From the NCBI RefSeq assembly GCF_000011365.1, contig NC_004463.1, positions 620,001-684,000 of the forward strand: 64,000 nucleotides of DNA, given 5' to 3'. Origin of the DNA: Bradyrhizobium diazoefficiens USDA 110 (lineage in GTDB: Bacteria; Pseudomonadota; Alphaproteobacteria; Rhizobiales; Xanthobacteraceae). Below the pieces are notes generated by a model. It was not told the origin of the DNA. It did not search any database and saw only the letters and a program-made list of their open reading frames with translations. Every line of letters starts with the position of its first letter. The stretch's first letter is position 1. Both the position numbers and the translations under genes were made by a program. Of this stretch, positions 45,223 to 54,893 are shown piece by piece.

Positions 45223-45816
45223 ATGAATGCGACATCGCACGGTCACATGAAAAACAACGCTGCTTCAGCTACTTACACCAAAAATCGAGGCGCCGGACCG
45301 CTGTCCGCGATCCGCGTTAAGCCTGCCGCCGGTAATCCGCGCCGCGGCTGGCTGACGGCCGGAGCGCTGACCATTCCGGTGGCGCTGGGGCGGGGCGGTA
45401 TTCTCGCCAACAAGCGCGAGGGCGACGGCGGCACCCCGAGGGGCAGCTTCCGACCGCGGCGACTGTGGTGGCGGGGCGACCGGCACAGCCGGCCGCAAAC
45501 CTTCCTGCCGGCGCGGATCATCACCGGCGAGGACGCCTGGTGCGAGGACCCCCACGACCGTCATTACAATCAGGGAATCCGACTCGGCGAGGGGCAGGGC
45601 GGTGACCGGCTCAAGCGGGCCGACCATCTCTATGACTTCATCATCGAAATCGACCACAACACGCGCCCGCGCATCGCCGGCCGCGGCAGCGCGGTGTTCC
45701 TGCATCTGGCGCGCGACAATTTCGGCCCGACCGCGGGCTGCGTTTCCATGACCAAATCCGCGATACTGCAATTGCTGCGGCGGCTGGGCCCACGAACGAG
45801 AATCATCATCGGGTGA
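45223..45816 (+). CDS. L,D-transpeptidase (YkuD) family protein
   Basis: This is a 197-residue protein with a YkuD catalytic signature VFLHLARDNFGPTAGCVSM (His, then Thr-x-Gly-Cys in place of the common Ser-His-Gly-Cys). The upstream GGTPRGSFRPRRLWWRGDR matches the conserved GxTPxG element. No signal peptide is evident, so it may be cytoplasmic or misassigned at the start; an ATG at 45247 is an alternative. L,D-transpeptidases crosslink peptidoglycan or attach proteins to it. It is divergent from the response regulator. Confidence 0.85.
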   Translation: MNATSHGHMKNNAASATYTKNRGAGPLSAIRVKPAAGNPRRGWLTAGALTIPVALGRGGILANKREGDGGTPRGSFRPRRLWWRGDRHSRPQTFLPARIITGEDAWCEDPHDRHYNQGIRLGEGQGGDRLKRADHLYDFIIEIDHNTRPRIAGRGSAVFLHLARDNFGPTAGCVSMTKSAILQLLRRLGPRTRIIIG

Positions 45817-45822
45817 GGGCAC

Positions 45823-46608
45823 ATGCTCGAGAAGGATCAGATCGCCGCCGCATCGCGGGTCCTCGTTCAACACTGGCGTGACGACACCAAGCTCGACGCG
45901 CTGGAGGGATATCTGCGGCCGCAGACCCGCGCCGAGGGCTACGCCATTCAGGCCGCGCTCGAAGCGCAATCGCCCGGAAAGCTGTTCGGCTGGAAGATCG
46001 CGGCAACGAGCTTGTCCGGACAGAAGCACATCAATGTCACGGGACCGCTCGCCGGGCGCATCATGAGCGACACCGTGATCGCCGATGGCGGCACCGCGTC
46101 GATGAAGGGCAACGCGATGCGCGTCGGCGAGCCGGAATTTTGCTTCCGCATGGGTCGCGATCTGGCGCCGCGCGCGGCGTCGTTCGCCGTCGACGAGGTG
46201 CTGGGCGCCGTGGACAGCTTCCATCCCGCGATCGAGATTCCGGATTCGCGCTTTGTCGATTTCGCCGGCGCCGGCGAGGCGCAGCTCATCGCCGACAATG
46301 CCTGCGCGCATCTGTTCGTGCTGGGCGCGGCGACGCCTGCGAACTGGCGCGGGATGGATCTCGTCGAAGAACGGCCGCAGATCACGCTGCGCGGCGAGCG
46401 CTACATCGGCCATGGCAAGAACGTGCTCGGCGATCCCCGTGTTGCACTCACCTGGCTCGCCAACGAGCTGCGCGGACTCGGCATCACCTTGCGGGCAGGG
46501 GAGGTGGTGACCACAGGCACCTGCCATCCGCCGCTGCCGATCCAGGCCGGCGATCACTTTGCGGTGGATTTTGGCGTGTTGGGAAAGGTGTCGGTGGGGT
46601 TCGAATAA
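45823..46608 (+). CDS. 2-keto-4-pentenoate hydratase / FAH-family protein
   Basis: This is a 261-residue protein of the MhpD/fumarylacetoacetate hydrolase superfamily. GWKIAATSLSGQKHI, GEPEFCFRMGRDL (metal Glu residues), HPAIEIPDSRF and TGTCHPPLPIQAGDHFAVDFG are typical. MhpD hydrates 2-hydroxypentadienoate in meta-cleavage pathways; no such pathway is nearby, so the substrate is uncertain. It starts seven bases after the L,D-transpeptidase stop codon, implying cotranscription despite unrelated roles. Confidence 0.9.
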   Translation: MLEKDQIAAASRVLVQHWRDDTKLDALEGYLRPQTRAEGYAIQAALEAQSPGKLFGWKIAATSLSGQKHINVTGPLAGRIMSDTVIADGGTASMKGNAMRVGEPEFCFRMGRDLAPRAASFAVDEVLGAVDSFHPAIEIPDSRFVDFAGAGEAQLIADNACAHLFVLGAATPANWRGMDLVEERPQITLRGERYIGHGKNVLGDPRVALTWLANELRGLGITLRAGEVVTTGTCHPPLPIQAGDHFAVDFGVLGKVSVGFE

Positions 46609-46616
46609 TCACTGCT

Positions 46617-46742
46617 GTCGTCCTGGCGAAGGCCAGGACCCATACCGCGTGATCTCTCGATTCCGCTCGGTTGCAATACCGACGGCCAATCTTCGCCAAA
46701 CCACTCCCTGGGGTAATGGGTCCTGGCTTTCGCCAGGACGAC
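46617..46742. repeat. Intergenic inverted repeat, family C
   Basis: GTCGTCCTGGCGAAGGCC and GCTTTCGCCAGGACGAC are the outer arms, with CCAGGACCCAT and ATGGGTCCTGG inside. It lies between the convergent hydratase and yggS genes, starting eight bases after the hydratase stop codon. Confidence 0.88.
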
Positions 46743-46751
46743 CCAAGACAA

Positions 46752-47441
46752 TTATCTATGCCCGAAGATCGCGCTTCCCACGCGCACATGCGTGGCGCCG
46801 AGCATGATGGCGGTGGCGAAATCCGCGCTCATGCCCATCGAGAGATTCGTCAATCCATTGCGCGCGGCGATCTTGGCGGTCAGCGCGAAATGCGCCGCCG
46901 GCGGCTCGTCAACCGGCGGGATGCACATCAGTCCGGAGATCGTCAGTCCATAGGTATCGCGGCAGCTTGCGAGGAAGGCATCGGCCTCGCCGGGCGCGAC
47001 GCCGGCCTTCTGCGGCTCCTCGCCGGTGTTGATCTGGACGAAGAGCTGCGGGTGCTTTTTCTGAGATTCGATTTCCTTGGCTAACGCCTGGCAAATGCTC
47101 GGGCGGTCAACCGAATGGATGGCGTCGAACAGCGCGACCGCCTCTTTCGCCTTGTTGGATTGCAGCGGCCCGATCAGATGCAGCGCGATATCGGGGTAAA
47201 CGGACGTTAACGCCGGCCACTTGCCTTTGGCCTCCTGCACCCGATTCTCGCCAAATACGCGCTGTCCGGCGGCGATGACCGGGGTAATTGCATCCGCGTC
47301 GAAGGTCTTCGACACCGCGATCAGCGTGACCGAGGCGCGATCGCGCCGCGCGTCCTTGCAGGCGCGGGCGATTTCGGCTTCGACCGCGGCGAGCGCGTTT
47401 GGTGAATGGCCGGTTACCGGCGCGGCGTTGGCTTCTGTCAT
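46752..47441 (-). CDS. YggS/PLPBP pyridoxal-phosphate homeostasis protein
   Basis: This is a 229-residue single-domain alanine-racemase-fold protein that carries PLP (Lys in LIAVSKTF) and buffers the vitamin B6 pool; it is not known to be an enzyme. FGENRVQEAKGKW, LHLIGPLQSNKAKEA, SVDRPSI and LSMGMSADFATAI are diagnostic. The ATG at 47441 is chosen; the longer frame adds a non-conserved leader. It is divergent from the GGDEF gene. Confidence 0.94.
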   Translation of the reverse strand: MTEANAAPVTGHSPNALAAVEAEIARACKDARRDRASVTLIAVSKTFDADAITPVIAAGQRVFGENRVQEAKGKWPALTSVYPDIALHLIGPLQSNKAKEAVALFDAIHSVDRPSICQALAKEIESQKKHPQLFVQINTGEEPQKAGVAPGEADAFLASCRDTYGLTISGLMCIPPVDEPPAAHFALTAKIAARNGLTNLSMGMSADFATAIMLGATHVRVGSAIFGHR

Positions 47442-47549
47442 GACGTCGATTGGCTGTGGTCGTAACCGAGGTAAGTCCAATTTTACCGAGTTCAAGAAAG
47501 AGTTTTTGAACCCTTCGCTTTACCTTGGCCCATGGGGTGGGCAGCGAAG

Positions 47550-49247
47550 ATGGCAAACGTCAGTTTCAACCGTAAGCGAGCAAAACTCAAGCAGGTCCTT
47601 GGAATCCGGGCGCGGCTTGCGTTGCTCGCCGTGATTCTGGTGGCGCCCTTGATGCTCGAGCGCATCCGTTCGCTCGAGAACACGCGCACCAGCCAGATCG
47701 CGCAGGCCGCGGCCGAGTTCAACACCGTCGCAAGGCACAGCGCCGATGCGCAGCGCGAGGTGATCTCGTCGGTCGAGACCATCCTGAAATCGGAAGCCTT
47801 CATCCGCGCCTCCGCCGGCGGAATCAGCAAGAGCTGCGACGTGCTGCGCGCGAGCCTGCCGTCGAACCTTCCCTGGATCCGCACGCTTCTGATCGCCGGC
47901 CAGGACGGACGCATCCAGTGCGCCACCAACAACATGTATGTCGGCCTCGATCTCAGCGACCGGCCTTACTTCCAGCAGGCGCAGGAAACCGGCCGTTTCG
48001 TGCTGAGCGACTTCATCCTGTCGCGGCCGGTGCCGTCACCGACCGTCATGGCGGTCTATCCGGTGTCCGCCTTCAGCGGCGTCGCCGATGCCGTCGTGCT
48101 CGCCACCGTCAACCTCGACTGGATGTCGAAGGTCATGAGCAATCTCGGTGGTCGCGCCGGCATCACCGCCGTGCTGGTCGACAGCGCGGGCACCGTGCTG
48201 GCCGCACCCGCCGACCAGCACAGCGCGGTCGGCCGTCCCCTCGACAACATGCCGCTGATGTCCGCAATCGCCGACAAGGCGCTGCGGTCGGACCAGGACG
48301 AGGGCTCGCTGTCCTTCCTCGCCGCCGACGGCTCGCGCCGCGCCGTCAGCTACATCCGCATCGCCGGCACAAATGCCCGCCTGATCGCCAGCATCGACGA
48401 GGACAAGGTGTCTGCGGCCGTGAGCCGCGATATCCGCACCGCCTATCTCCAGCTCGCTTTCGTCGTCCTGTTCGTCCTGCTCGGCGCGCTGATCGCCGCC
48501 GAGAAGCTGGTGATCAAGCCGATCGAGATGCTTGCCGACATGGCCAAGCGCCTCGGCGAGGGCGATCTGTCGGCACGCGCGGCGCGCAATCGCCTGCCGG
48601 CCGAATTCGTGCCGCTGGCCCGCGCGTTCAACGCGATGGCCGCGCAATTGAGCCAGCGCGAGCGCGAGCTGATCGCGAGCAACGACCGGCTGACGGTAAT
48701 GGCCTCGATCGACATGCTGTCGGGCCTAGCCAACCGCCGCGGCTTCCAGAGCCGGCTCGACTTCGAATGGATGCGCGCGCAGCAATATGGCAGCGACCTC
48801 GCGCTGCTGATGATCGACGTCGACCACTTCAAGCTCTTCAACGACACTTACGGCCATCTCGAAGGCGATTCCTGCCTGACCCGACTCGGCGAGTCGCTGT
48901 CCGGTATCGCCGCCGACACGATGGGCTTTGCGGCGCGCTATGGCGGCGAGGAATTCTGCCTGCTGCTGCCGAACACCGACGTGGACCGCGCCGTGGAGAT
49001 CGGCGAACTGGTGCGTGCGGCCGTGCTGAGGCTCTGCCTGCCGCACATCACGTCCGCCCACATGATCGTCACCGTCTCGATCGGCGTTGCCGCAGCGAAG
49101 CCCAACGAGGCCTTCCGCCCCGGCGACCTGATCGAAGCCGCTGACGCCGCCCTCTACGCCGCAAAACACCGCGGCCGCAACAACGTCGTCGAGCACGGCG
49201 TGCAGGCGATCGAGACCGGCGCAGCGGACATGATGATGGCGGGCTGA
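47550..49247 (+). CDS. Membrane-bound diguanylate cyclase (Cache-HAMP-GGDEF)
   Basis: This is a 565-residue protein. One membrane helix near the N-terminus (LALLAVILVAPLML), a periplasmic Cache-like sensor (RPYFQQAQETGRFVLSDFIL), a second helix (AFVVLFVLLGALIAAEKL), a HAMP segment and a C-terminal GGDEF domain follow in order. The active-site loop is ARYGGEEFCLLLP, an active variant, and DVDHFKLFNDTYGH binds metal. It should make c-di-GMP in response to an external ligand. The ATG at 47532 is an alternative start. Confidence 0.92.
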   Translation: MANVSFNRKRAKLKQVLGIRARLALLAVILVAPLMLERIRSLENTRTSQIAQAAAEFNTVARHSADAQREVISSVETILKSEAFIRASAGGISKSCDVLRASLPSNLPWIRTLLIAGQDGRIQCATNNMYVGLDLSDRPYFQQAQETGRFVLSDFILSRPVPSPTVMAVYPVSAFSGVADAVVLATVNLDWMSKVMSNLGGRAGITAVLVDSAGTVLAAPADQHSAVGRPLDNMPLMSAIADKALRSDQDEGSLSFLAADGSRRAVSYIRIAGTNARLIASIDEDKVSAAVSRDIRTAYLQLAFVVLFVLLGALIAAEKLVIKPIEMLADMAKRLGEGDLSARAARNRLPAEFVPLARAFNAMAAQLSQRERELIASNDRLTVMASIDMLSGLANRRGFQSRLDFEWMRAQQYGSDLALLMIDVDHFKLFNDTYGHLEGDSCLTRLGESLSGIAADTMGFAARYGGEEFCLLLPNTDVDRAVEIGELVRAAVLRLCLPHITSAHMIVTVSIGVAAAKPNEAFRPGDLIEAADAALYAAKHRGRNNVVEHGVQAIETGAADMMMAG

Positions 49248-49262
49248 CGGCCGGCTGCAAGA

Positions 49263-49919
49263 CTACCGGGAAGATATCGTTTCGAGACCGCGCTCCAGCT
49301 TTTGCGACAGGTCGGAGACCGACGGCGCATTTTGTCCCCACTTGACGGGTGGATGAATCTTCGTCGGAGGACCCTTTGTCAGACTAACACGTTTAAGGAA
49401 ATTGTTCGTGTTGTCGCTGCTCATCATTTGCTTGAGAGGGATAAAGCCGATCCCCTCGGGAAAAATGAGCCTGATCGAATCAGTGTCGCTGTTGAGCTCG
49501 GCAAACCTCATCGTAATCAGATAGGTCTGATCGTCCGTTTGCTTGAAATCATATGCATAGGGCTGAATCCGTATCTGCTCCGCAGAGTTGGTGGTGTAAG
49601 GCCTGCTTACGCTGTCGTCCGATTCGACGAATTGAACCAAGGCTTCGACCGTCCAATAGGGACGCTGAAGACCTCGCACGTACTCAATCGTCGGCTCGAG
49701 AAACTTGAAGAAGCCGAGCGCCAGGATCGCGAAGTAGAAGCCGGCCGCTCCGCCCGCTTTCACTGCAACTCCCAGTATCTTCCATTGCGTATCAACCGGC
49801 GCGTTGGGAAACAGCCGGTAGATCATAACCGCAGGAACCAGGGGTACGACCGCCCAGAAGATGTAAGTGACGCACAATGCGAAGAGCAGGACGACATCCC
49901 GGCTGAGCAATTCGTTCAT
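49263..49919 (-). CDS. Two-helix membrane protein of unknown function
   Basis: This is a 218-residue protein. Two hydrophobic segments near the N-terminus (VVLLFALCVTYIFWAVVPLV and GGAAGFYFAILALGFFKFL) precede a soluble domain of about 130 residues with no family I recognise. The ATG at 49919 has GGAGG eight bases upstream. Base composition is clearly lower in GC than the surroundings, as in the next gene, suggesting both arrived together. Confidence 0.75.
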   Translation of the reverse strand: MNELLSRDVVLLFALCVTYIFWAVVPLVPAVMIYRLFPNAPVDTQWKILGVAVKAGGAAGFYFAILALGFFKFLEPTIEYVRGLQRPYWTVEALVQFVESDDSVSRPYTTNSAEQIRIQPYAYDFKQTDDQTYLITMRFAELNSDTDSIRLIFPEGIGFIPLKQMMSSDNTNNFLKRVSLTKGPPTKIHPPVKWGQNAPSVSDLSQKLERGLETISSR

Positions 49920-49960
49920 TTGCCGATCCTCCAATATATGGAGCGACTTGTTTCGTAATC

Positions 49961-51298
49961 TTACCGAATTCCTAGTTTCTTGAAATCGTCGGCGACGGTG
50001 CTGCTGATCGCCTTGGCCGCATTAATATCTTCTTCGCCGCCGGCACGATCGCCAAGCTTCAACTTGCTGATACCGCGGCCATAGAGGGAGTTCTCATCCT
50101 TCGGACTCATATTGAGCGCCCGATCATAGTCCTCGATGGCCTGGGCTAGATTTCCCGACTTGAGGTTGACAAGACCGCGGCTATTTGACGTGACGGCGCT
50201 GTTCGGCCGCAATGAAAGCGACCGGTCGCAGGCATAGAGTGCCGTTTTCAGCTGATCTATGATGCCAAGAGCCCAGCACAGATTATTCCATGTCTCGGGA
50301 TCGTTCGGGTTCAATTGTGAGGCTTTGGTGTAGTCGTCCGCAGCTTGTTTATATTCCTCTCTTTGGTCGTGAACGTACGCGCGCCCAAAGAATGCGCTCG
50401 CGGATTTCGGGTCGAGCGCGATCGCCCGATCGTAGTCATTGAGCGCCAGGTCGGTTTGATTCTTCAAACGATGGGCCCGACCCCGTCCAATGTAGGGATT
50501 TACATAGGTTGGAACGAGCTCGATCGCGCGGTCGCAATCCTTCAAGGCATTGTCCGCGTCTTTCAAGCTGTTGTAGGCCGAACACCGATTATTCAGGGCA
50601 TAGACGAACGTCGGATCGAGATCGATCGCCGCGCTGAAGTCCTTGATCGCACGATCCAGGTCATGCAGTCGCAGGTAGATCAAGCCCCGATTGTTAAGCG
50701 CCTGAATGCTCTTGCTGTCGAGTTTGAGGACCTGGCCATAGACTTCAATTGCGCGCCCGTAGTGTTCTATGGACGAATAAGAGAGAGCGGCACCGAAGAG
50801 CGCAGCCGTTGAATTCTTGTCGAGCGCGATGGCGCGCTCGTAGTCTATGATTGCCTGACTATGCAGATTCTTCAGGCGGTAGGCGTTGCCCCTGCTCACG
50901 TAAGCACTTGTGTAGTTTGCGTTCAGGTTGATGGCGTTGTCGCAATCTTCGATCGCGCGATTGAATTCGCGCTTTCTGACGTAGACGGCGCACCGATTGC
51001 TGAAAGCATTCGCATATTGCGGGTCAACCTTGATTGCCTCGCCGTAGTCCTGGATTGCTTTGTCGAAATCGTTTGCGCGACTGGCGAGAAAGCCACGGTT
51101 CAGATAGAGGACAGCCAGATCGTGGCCCTGAAGGCTCCCCGATTTGATTGCGGCAGTGCACGCATCTGGTGAGATGAGCGGGTCGATCTTTTTGCAGGTC
51201 TCGACGTCGTCTGCGGCAGCCGCGCACAGTCCGCTCGCTAGCAGAGCGGCCAGCCAAGCCCATGGCCTGAGATGTTTACGCAGCGCGCAAATGGGCAC
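49961..51298 (-). CDS. Secreted tetratricopeptide-repeat protein
   Basis: This is a 445-residue protein with an N-terminal signal (LAALLASGLCAAAA) and about eleven TPR units of 34 residues, many with the motif A-x-x-D-x-(D/N)-x-A-I-x-L-(D/N) (for example RAIEDCDNAINLNANYTSAY). TPR arrays bind proteins; no catalytic domain is present. The GTG at 51298 precedes the signal peptide and is the preferred start. It lies 41 bases upstream of the membrane protein gene, so the two form a small low-GC operon. Confidence 0.85.
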   Translation of the reverse strand: MPICALRKHLRPWAWLAALLASGLCAAAADDVETCKKIDPLISPDACTAAIKSGSLQGHDLAVLYLNRGFLASRANDFDKAIQDYGEAIKVDPQYANAFSNRCAVYVRKREFNRAIEDCDNAINLNANYTSAYVSRGNAYRLKNLHSQAIIDYERAIALDKNSTAALFGAALSYSSIEHYGRAIEVYGQVLKLDSKSIQALNNRGLIYLRLHDLDRAIKDFSAAIDLDPTFVYALNNRCSAYNSLKDADNALKDCDRAIELVPTYVNPYIGRGRAHRLKNQTDLALNDYDRAIALDPKSASAFFGRAYVHDQREEYKQAADDYTKASQLNPNDPETWNNLCWALGIIDQLKTALYACDRSLSLRPNSAVTSNSRGLVNLKSGNLAQAIEDYDRALNMSPKDENSLYGRGISKLKLGDRAGGEEDINAAKAISSTVADDFKKLGIR

Positions 51299-51620
51299 TT
51301 CCGGGCCCCCTTGTCGACGCCCGTACCACACGCATGCTCCGCCTAGACTGCAGCTAAGGATCGCGCGGGCGAGCCTCTGCGGAAACTGTTGTGGTCAGGC
51401 AAATTATTGTTGCCACTTCAGCTAACGTCGTCGCTGTCAGGGCGAAAACCAGTAACACTCTCAAAAATCGCTTCATGGCGTATACGAAGGTGAAATACGA
51501 CTAGGGATTGTGTTCCCGGTGCCGTTGGTTGTCAATACTCATCCGTTGACCCCACGGTCGCTTTTATGGCCTAGTCCGGCCACTTCAGACCGCCGAACCC
51601 ACGAAAAAACCAACGATTCC
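51299..51620. other. 322-bp intergenic stretch before leuS
   Basis: This is the divergent region between the TPR gene and leuS. The left part is of intermediate GC and has no gene I can support. TTGACC at about 51547 could be part of the leuS promoter, but no good -10 box follows at the right distance. Confidence 0.5.
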
Positions 51621-54245
51621 ATGACCTCCGAACGCTATAACGCCCGCGATTCCGAACCGCGCTGGCAAGCCGCCTGGGACGAAAAGGCGATCTTCGTCTC
51701 CAAGAACGACGATTCGCGGCCGAAATACTATGTGCTGGAGATGTTCCCCTACCCGTCCGGGCGCATCCACATCGGCCATGTCCGGAACTATACGCTCGGC
51801 GACGTGCTGGCCCGCTTCATGCGCGCCAAGGGGTTCAACGTGCTGCACCCGATGGGCTGGGACGCTTTCGGCCTGCCGGCCGAGAACGCCGCGATCGAGC
51901 GCAAGGTCGCCCCGAAAGCCTGGACCTACGACAACATCGCCGCGATGAAGAAGCAGCTCCGCTCGATCGGGCTGTCGCTGGACTGGAGCCGCGAGATCGC
52001 GACCTGCGATCCCTCTTACTACAAGCACCAGCAGAAGATGTTCCTGGACTTCCTGCGTGCGGGCCTTGCCGAGCGCGAGAAGCGCAAGGTGAACTGGGAC
52101 CCGGTCGACATGACCGTGCTCGCCAACGAGCAGGTGATCGACGGCAAAGGCTGGCGTTCCGGTGCCATTGTCGAGCAGCGGGAAATGAATCAGTGGGTCT
52201 TCAAGATCACGAAGTACTCGCAGGAGCTCTTGTCCGCGCTGGATACGCTCGACCGCTGGCCCGACAAGGTGCGGCTGATGCAGCGCAACTGGATCGGCCG
52301 CTCCGAGGGCCTCCTGGTGCGCTTCGCGCTGGATCAGGCGACGACGCCGGCCGGCGAGAGCGAGCTGAAGATTTTCACGACGCGCCCCGACACGCTGTTC
52401 GGAGCCAAGTTCATGGCGATCTCGGCGGATCATCCGCTGGCGACGGCCGCCGCCGCCAAGGACCCGAAGCTTGCGGAGTTCATCGCCGAGATCAAGAAGA
52501 TCGGCACCGCGCAGGAGATCATCGACACCGCGGAGAAGCAGGGTTTCGACACCGGCATCCGCGCGATCCATCCGTTCGACCCGAGCTGGAAGCTGCCGGT
52601 CTATGTCGCCAACTTCGTGCTGATGGAATACGGCACCGGCGCGATCTTCGGCTGCCCCGCGCATGACCAGCGCGACCTCGACTTCGTCAACAAGTACAAC
52701 CTCGGCAACACGCCGGTGGTGTGCCCCGAGGGCCAGGATCCGAAATCGTTCGTCATCACCGACACCGCTTATGACGGTGACGGCCGCATGATCAATTCGC
52801 GCTTCCTCGACGGCATGACCATCGAGCAGGCCAAGGATGAAGTCGCAAAACGCCTCGAAAGCGAGCTGCGCGGCAACGCGCCAGTCGGCGAGCGTCAGGT
52901 GAATTTCCGCCTGCGCGACTGGGGCATTTCGCGCCAGCGTTATTGGGGCTGCCCGATCCCCGTCATCCATTGCCCGACATGCGATGTGGTGCCGGTGCCG
53001 GACGCCGACCTGCCGGTGAAGCTGCCTGACGATGCGACCTTCGACAAGCCGGGCAACGCGCTCGATCATCATCCGACCTGGAAGCACGTCACTTGCCCGC
53101 AATGCGGCGGCAAGGCGCAGCGCGAAACCGACACCATGGACACCTTCGTGGACTCGTCCTGGTACTTTGCGCGCTTCACCGATCCCTGGAACGAGAACGC
53201 GCCGACGACGCCCGCGGTCGCCAACCGGATGCTGCCGATCGACCAGTATATCGGCGGCGTCGAGCACGCGATCCTGCATCTGCTCTACAGCCGCTTCTTC
53301 ACCCGCGCGATGAAGGCGACCGGGCACGTTGCGCTGGACGAGCCGTTCGCCGGCATGTTCACGCAGGGCATGGTGGTGCACGAGACCTATCAGAAGGCCG
53401 ACGGCTCCTATGTGCAGCCGGCCGAGGTCAAGATCGAACTCGGCGGCAACGGGCGCCGCGCGACCCTGCTGACGACGGGCGAAGACATCCAGATTGGCGC
53501 GATCGAGAAGATGTCGAAGTCGAAAAAGAACACCGTCGACCCCGACGACATCATCGAGACCTACGGCGCCGACGTCGCGCGCTGGTTCATGCTGTCGGAC
53601 TCCCCGCCCGACCGCGACGTGATCTGGAGCGACGAGCGCGTCCAAGGCGCCTCGCGCTTCGTGCAGCGGCTGTGGCGGCTGGTGAACGATTCCGTCGAAC
53701 TCGGCAAGGCGGCGCCGGCGGCCCGGCCGGCCTCATTCGGGGCGGATGCGACCGCCTTGCGCAAGGCCGCCCATGGCGCGCTAGACAAGGTCACCACCGA
53801 GATCGAGCGGCTGCACTTCAACGTCTGCCTCGCCCATATCCGCGAATTCACCAATGCGTTCTCCGAGGTCCTCCAGCGCCCCGGCCAGCCGGCCGCGGAC
53901 TTGGCTTGGGCGATCCGGGAGGCCAGCCAGATCCTGGTCCAGCTGTTCTCCCCGATGATGCCGCATCTAGCCGAGGAGTGCTGGCAGGTGCTGGGCCAGA
54001 AGGGGCTGGTTTCGGAGGCCAATTGGCCCCAAATCGAACGCGATTTGCTGGTTGAAGACAGCGTGACCCTGGTGGTCCAGGTCAACGGCAAGAAGCGGGG
54101 TGAGGTCACAGTTGCAACAGCGGCCCAGAATCCGGAAATCGAGGCTGCCGTTTTGGCCCTCGATGCGGTAAAGCTGGCGCTGGACGGCAAGCCCGTCCGC
54201 AAGGTGATCATCGTCCCCAAGAGGATCGTGAATGTTGTCGGCTAG
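51621..54245 (+). CDS. leuS: Leucyl-tRNA synthetase
   Basis: This is an 874-residue class I synthetase that charges tRNA-Leu. The HIGH motif appears as [14 protein letters not shown], and the KMSKS motif as [10 protein letters not shown]. The editing domain has [20 protein letters not shown] sequence and the conserved Asp. The ATG at 51621 ([10 protein letters not shown]) fits homologues; the frame to 51510 is not conserved. It overlaps lptE by 14 bases, so the two are translationally coupled. Confidence 0.98.
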   Translation: MTSERYNARDSEPRWQAAWDEKAIFVSKNDDSRPKYYVLEMFPYPSGRIHIGHVRNYTLGDVLARFMRAKGFNVLHPMGWDAFGLPAENAAIERKVAPKAWTYDNIAAMKKQLRSIGLSLDWSREIATCDPSYYKHQQKMFLDFLRAGLAEREKRKVNWDPVDMTVLANEQVIDGKGWRSGAIVEQREMNQWVFKITKYSQELLSALDTLDRWPDKVRLMQRNWIGRSEGLLVRFALDQATTPAGESELKIFTTRPDTLFGAKFMAISADHPLATAAAAKDPKLAEFIAEIKKIGTAQEIIDTAEKQGFDTGIRAIHPFDPSWKLPVYVANFVLMEYGTGAIFGCPAHDQRDLDFVNKYNLGNTPVVCPEGQDPKSFVITDTAYDGDGRMINSRFLDGMTIEQAKDEVAKRLESELRGNAPVGERQVNFRLRDWGISRQRYWGCPIPVIHCPTCDVVPVPDADLPVKLPDDATFDKPGNALDHHPTWKHVTCPQCGGKAQRETDTMDTFVDSSWYFARFTDPWNENAPTTPAVANRMLPIDQYIGGVEHAILHLLYSRFFTRAMKATGHVALDEPFAGMFTQGMVVHETYQKADGSYVQPAEVKIELGGNGRRATLLTTGEDIQIGAIEKMSKSKKNTVDPDDIIETYGADVARWFMLSDSPPDRDVIWSDERVQGASRFVQRLWRLVNDSVELGKAAPAARPASFGADATALRKAAHGALDKVTTEIERLHFNVCLAHIREFTNAFSEVLQRPGQPAADLAWAIREASQILVQLFSPMMPHLAEECWQVLGQKGLVSEANWPQIERDLLVEDSVTLVVQVNGKKRGEVTVATAAQNPEIEAAVLALDAVKLALDGKPVRKVIIVPKRIVNVVG

Positions 54246-54783
54246 GATCCGCATCGCAGCCCGTTTGCTGGCAGTCGTCGCTCTGGCGGCGCTGACGGCC
54301 GGCTGCTTCCGGCCGATGTATGCCGAGCATACTGACGGCACCCCCGGCTTGCGTGAGAAGCTGATGGGCGTCGAGCTGCCCCCGATCCCCAAGCCCAACG
54401 CCTCCCGCGAGGCCCGCGTCGGCGTCGAGGTCCGCAATGCTCTCGCCTTCAAGCTGTACGGCACGGCCACGGGCATGCCGCCAACTCACCGCCTGGAGAT
54501 CCGCTTCACCTCCAGCCGGTCGTCCCTGATCATCAGCCAGGCAACGGGACTGCCGACCAGCGAGAATTACGGCATCGACGCCCAGTACAACCTGATCGAG
54601 GTCGCGAGCGGCAAGTCGGTGATGACCGGCACGACGTTCTCGCGCGTGTCCTATGACAATCCCGGCTCCTACCAGCGCTTCTCCCGCAACCGCGCGGTGC
54701 GCGATGCGGAGGATCGTGCCGCCAACGAGATCGCCGAGAACATCAACACCCGGCTCGCCTCGTTCTTCACCGCGGGCAGCTAG
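54232..54783 (+). CDS. lptE: LPS-assembly lipoprotein LptE
   Basis: This is a 183-residue outer-membrane lipoprotein that plugs LptD during LPS export. The lipobox LTAGC puts the acylated Cys at residue 25. The domain has [20 protein letters not shown] and ends in helical [19 protein letters not shown]. It overlaps the end of leuS and precedes holA, the conserved leuS-lptE-holA order. Confidence 0.93.
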   Translation: MLSARIRIAARLLAVVALAALTAGCFRPMYAEHTDGTPGLREKLMGVELPPIPKPNASREARVGVEVRNALAFKLYGTATGMPPTHRLEIRFTSSRSSLIISQATGLPTSENYGIDAQYNLIEVASGKSVMTGTTFSRVSYDNPGSYQRFSRNRAVRDAEDRAANEIAENINTRLASFFTAGS

Positions 54784-54793
54784 TTCACATTCC

Positions 54794-54882
54794 CGTCGTT
54801 CCGGGGCGCGCGTGGCGCGAACCCGGAATCTCGATTCCCAACCACTGGATTCCGGGTTCGCGCTACGCGCCCCGGAATGACG
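54794..54882. repeat. Intergenic inverted repeat, family A
   Basis: CGTCGTTCCGGGGCGCGCG and CGCGCCCCGGAATGACG form the arms, with CCCGGAATC and GATTCCGGG inside. Here it lies within the leuS-lptE-holA operon, ending 11 bases before the holA start. A short remnant (GCCCGGAATAACGG) also sits at about 55951-55964 after holA. Confidence 0.85.
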
Positions 54883-54893
54883 ATCTAGGCCCG

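Noticed and set aside
51585..53645. Open frame of 686 codons antisense to leuS
   Set aside because: Shadow of leuS; composition is low complexity (Arg, Asp, His, Val) with no homology that I recognise.
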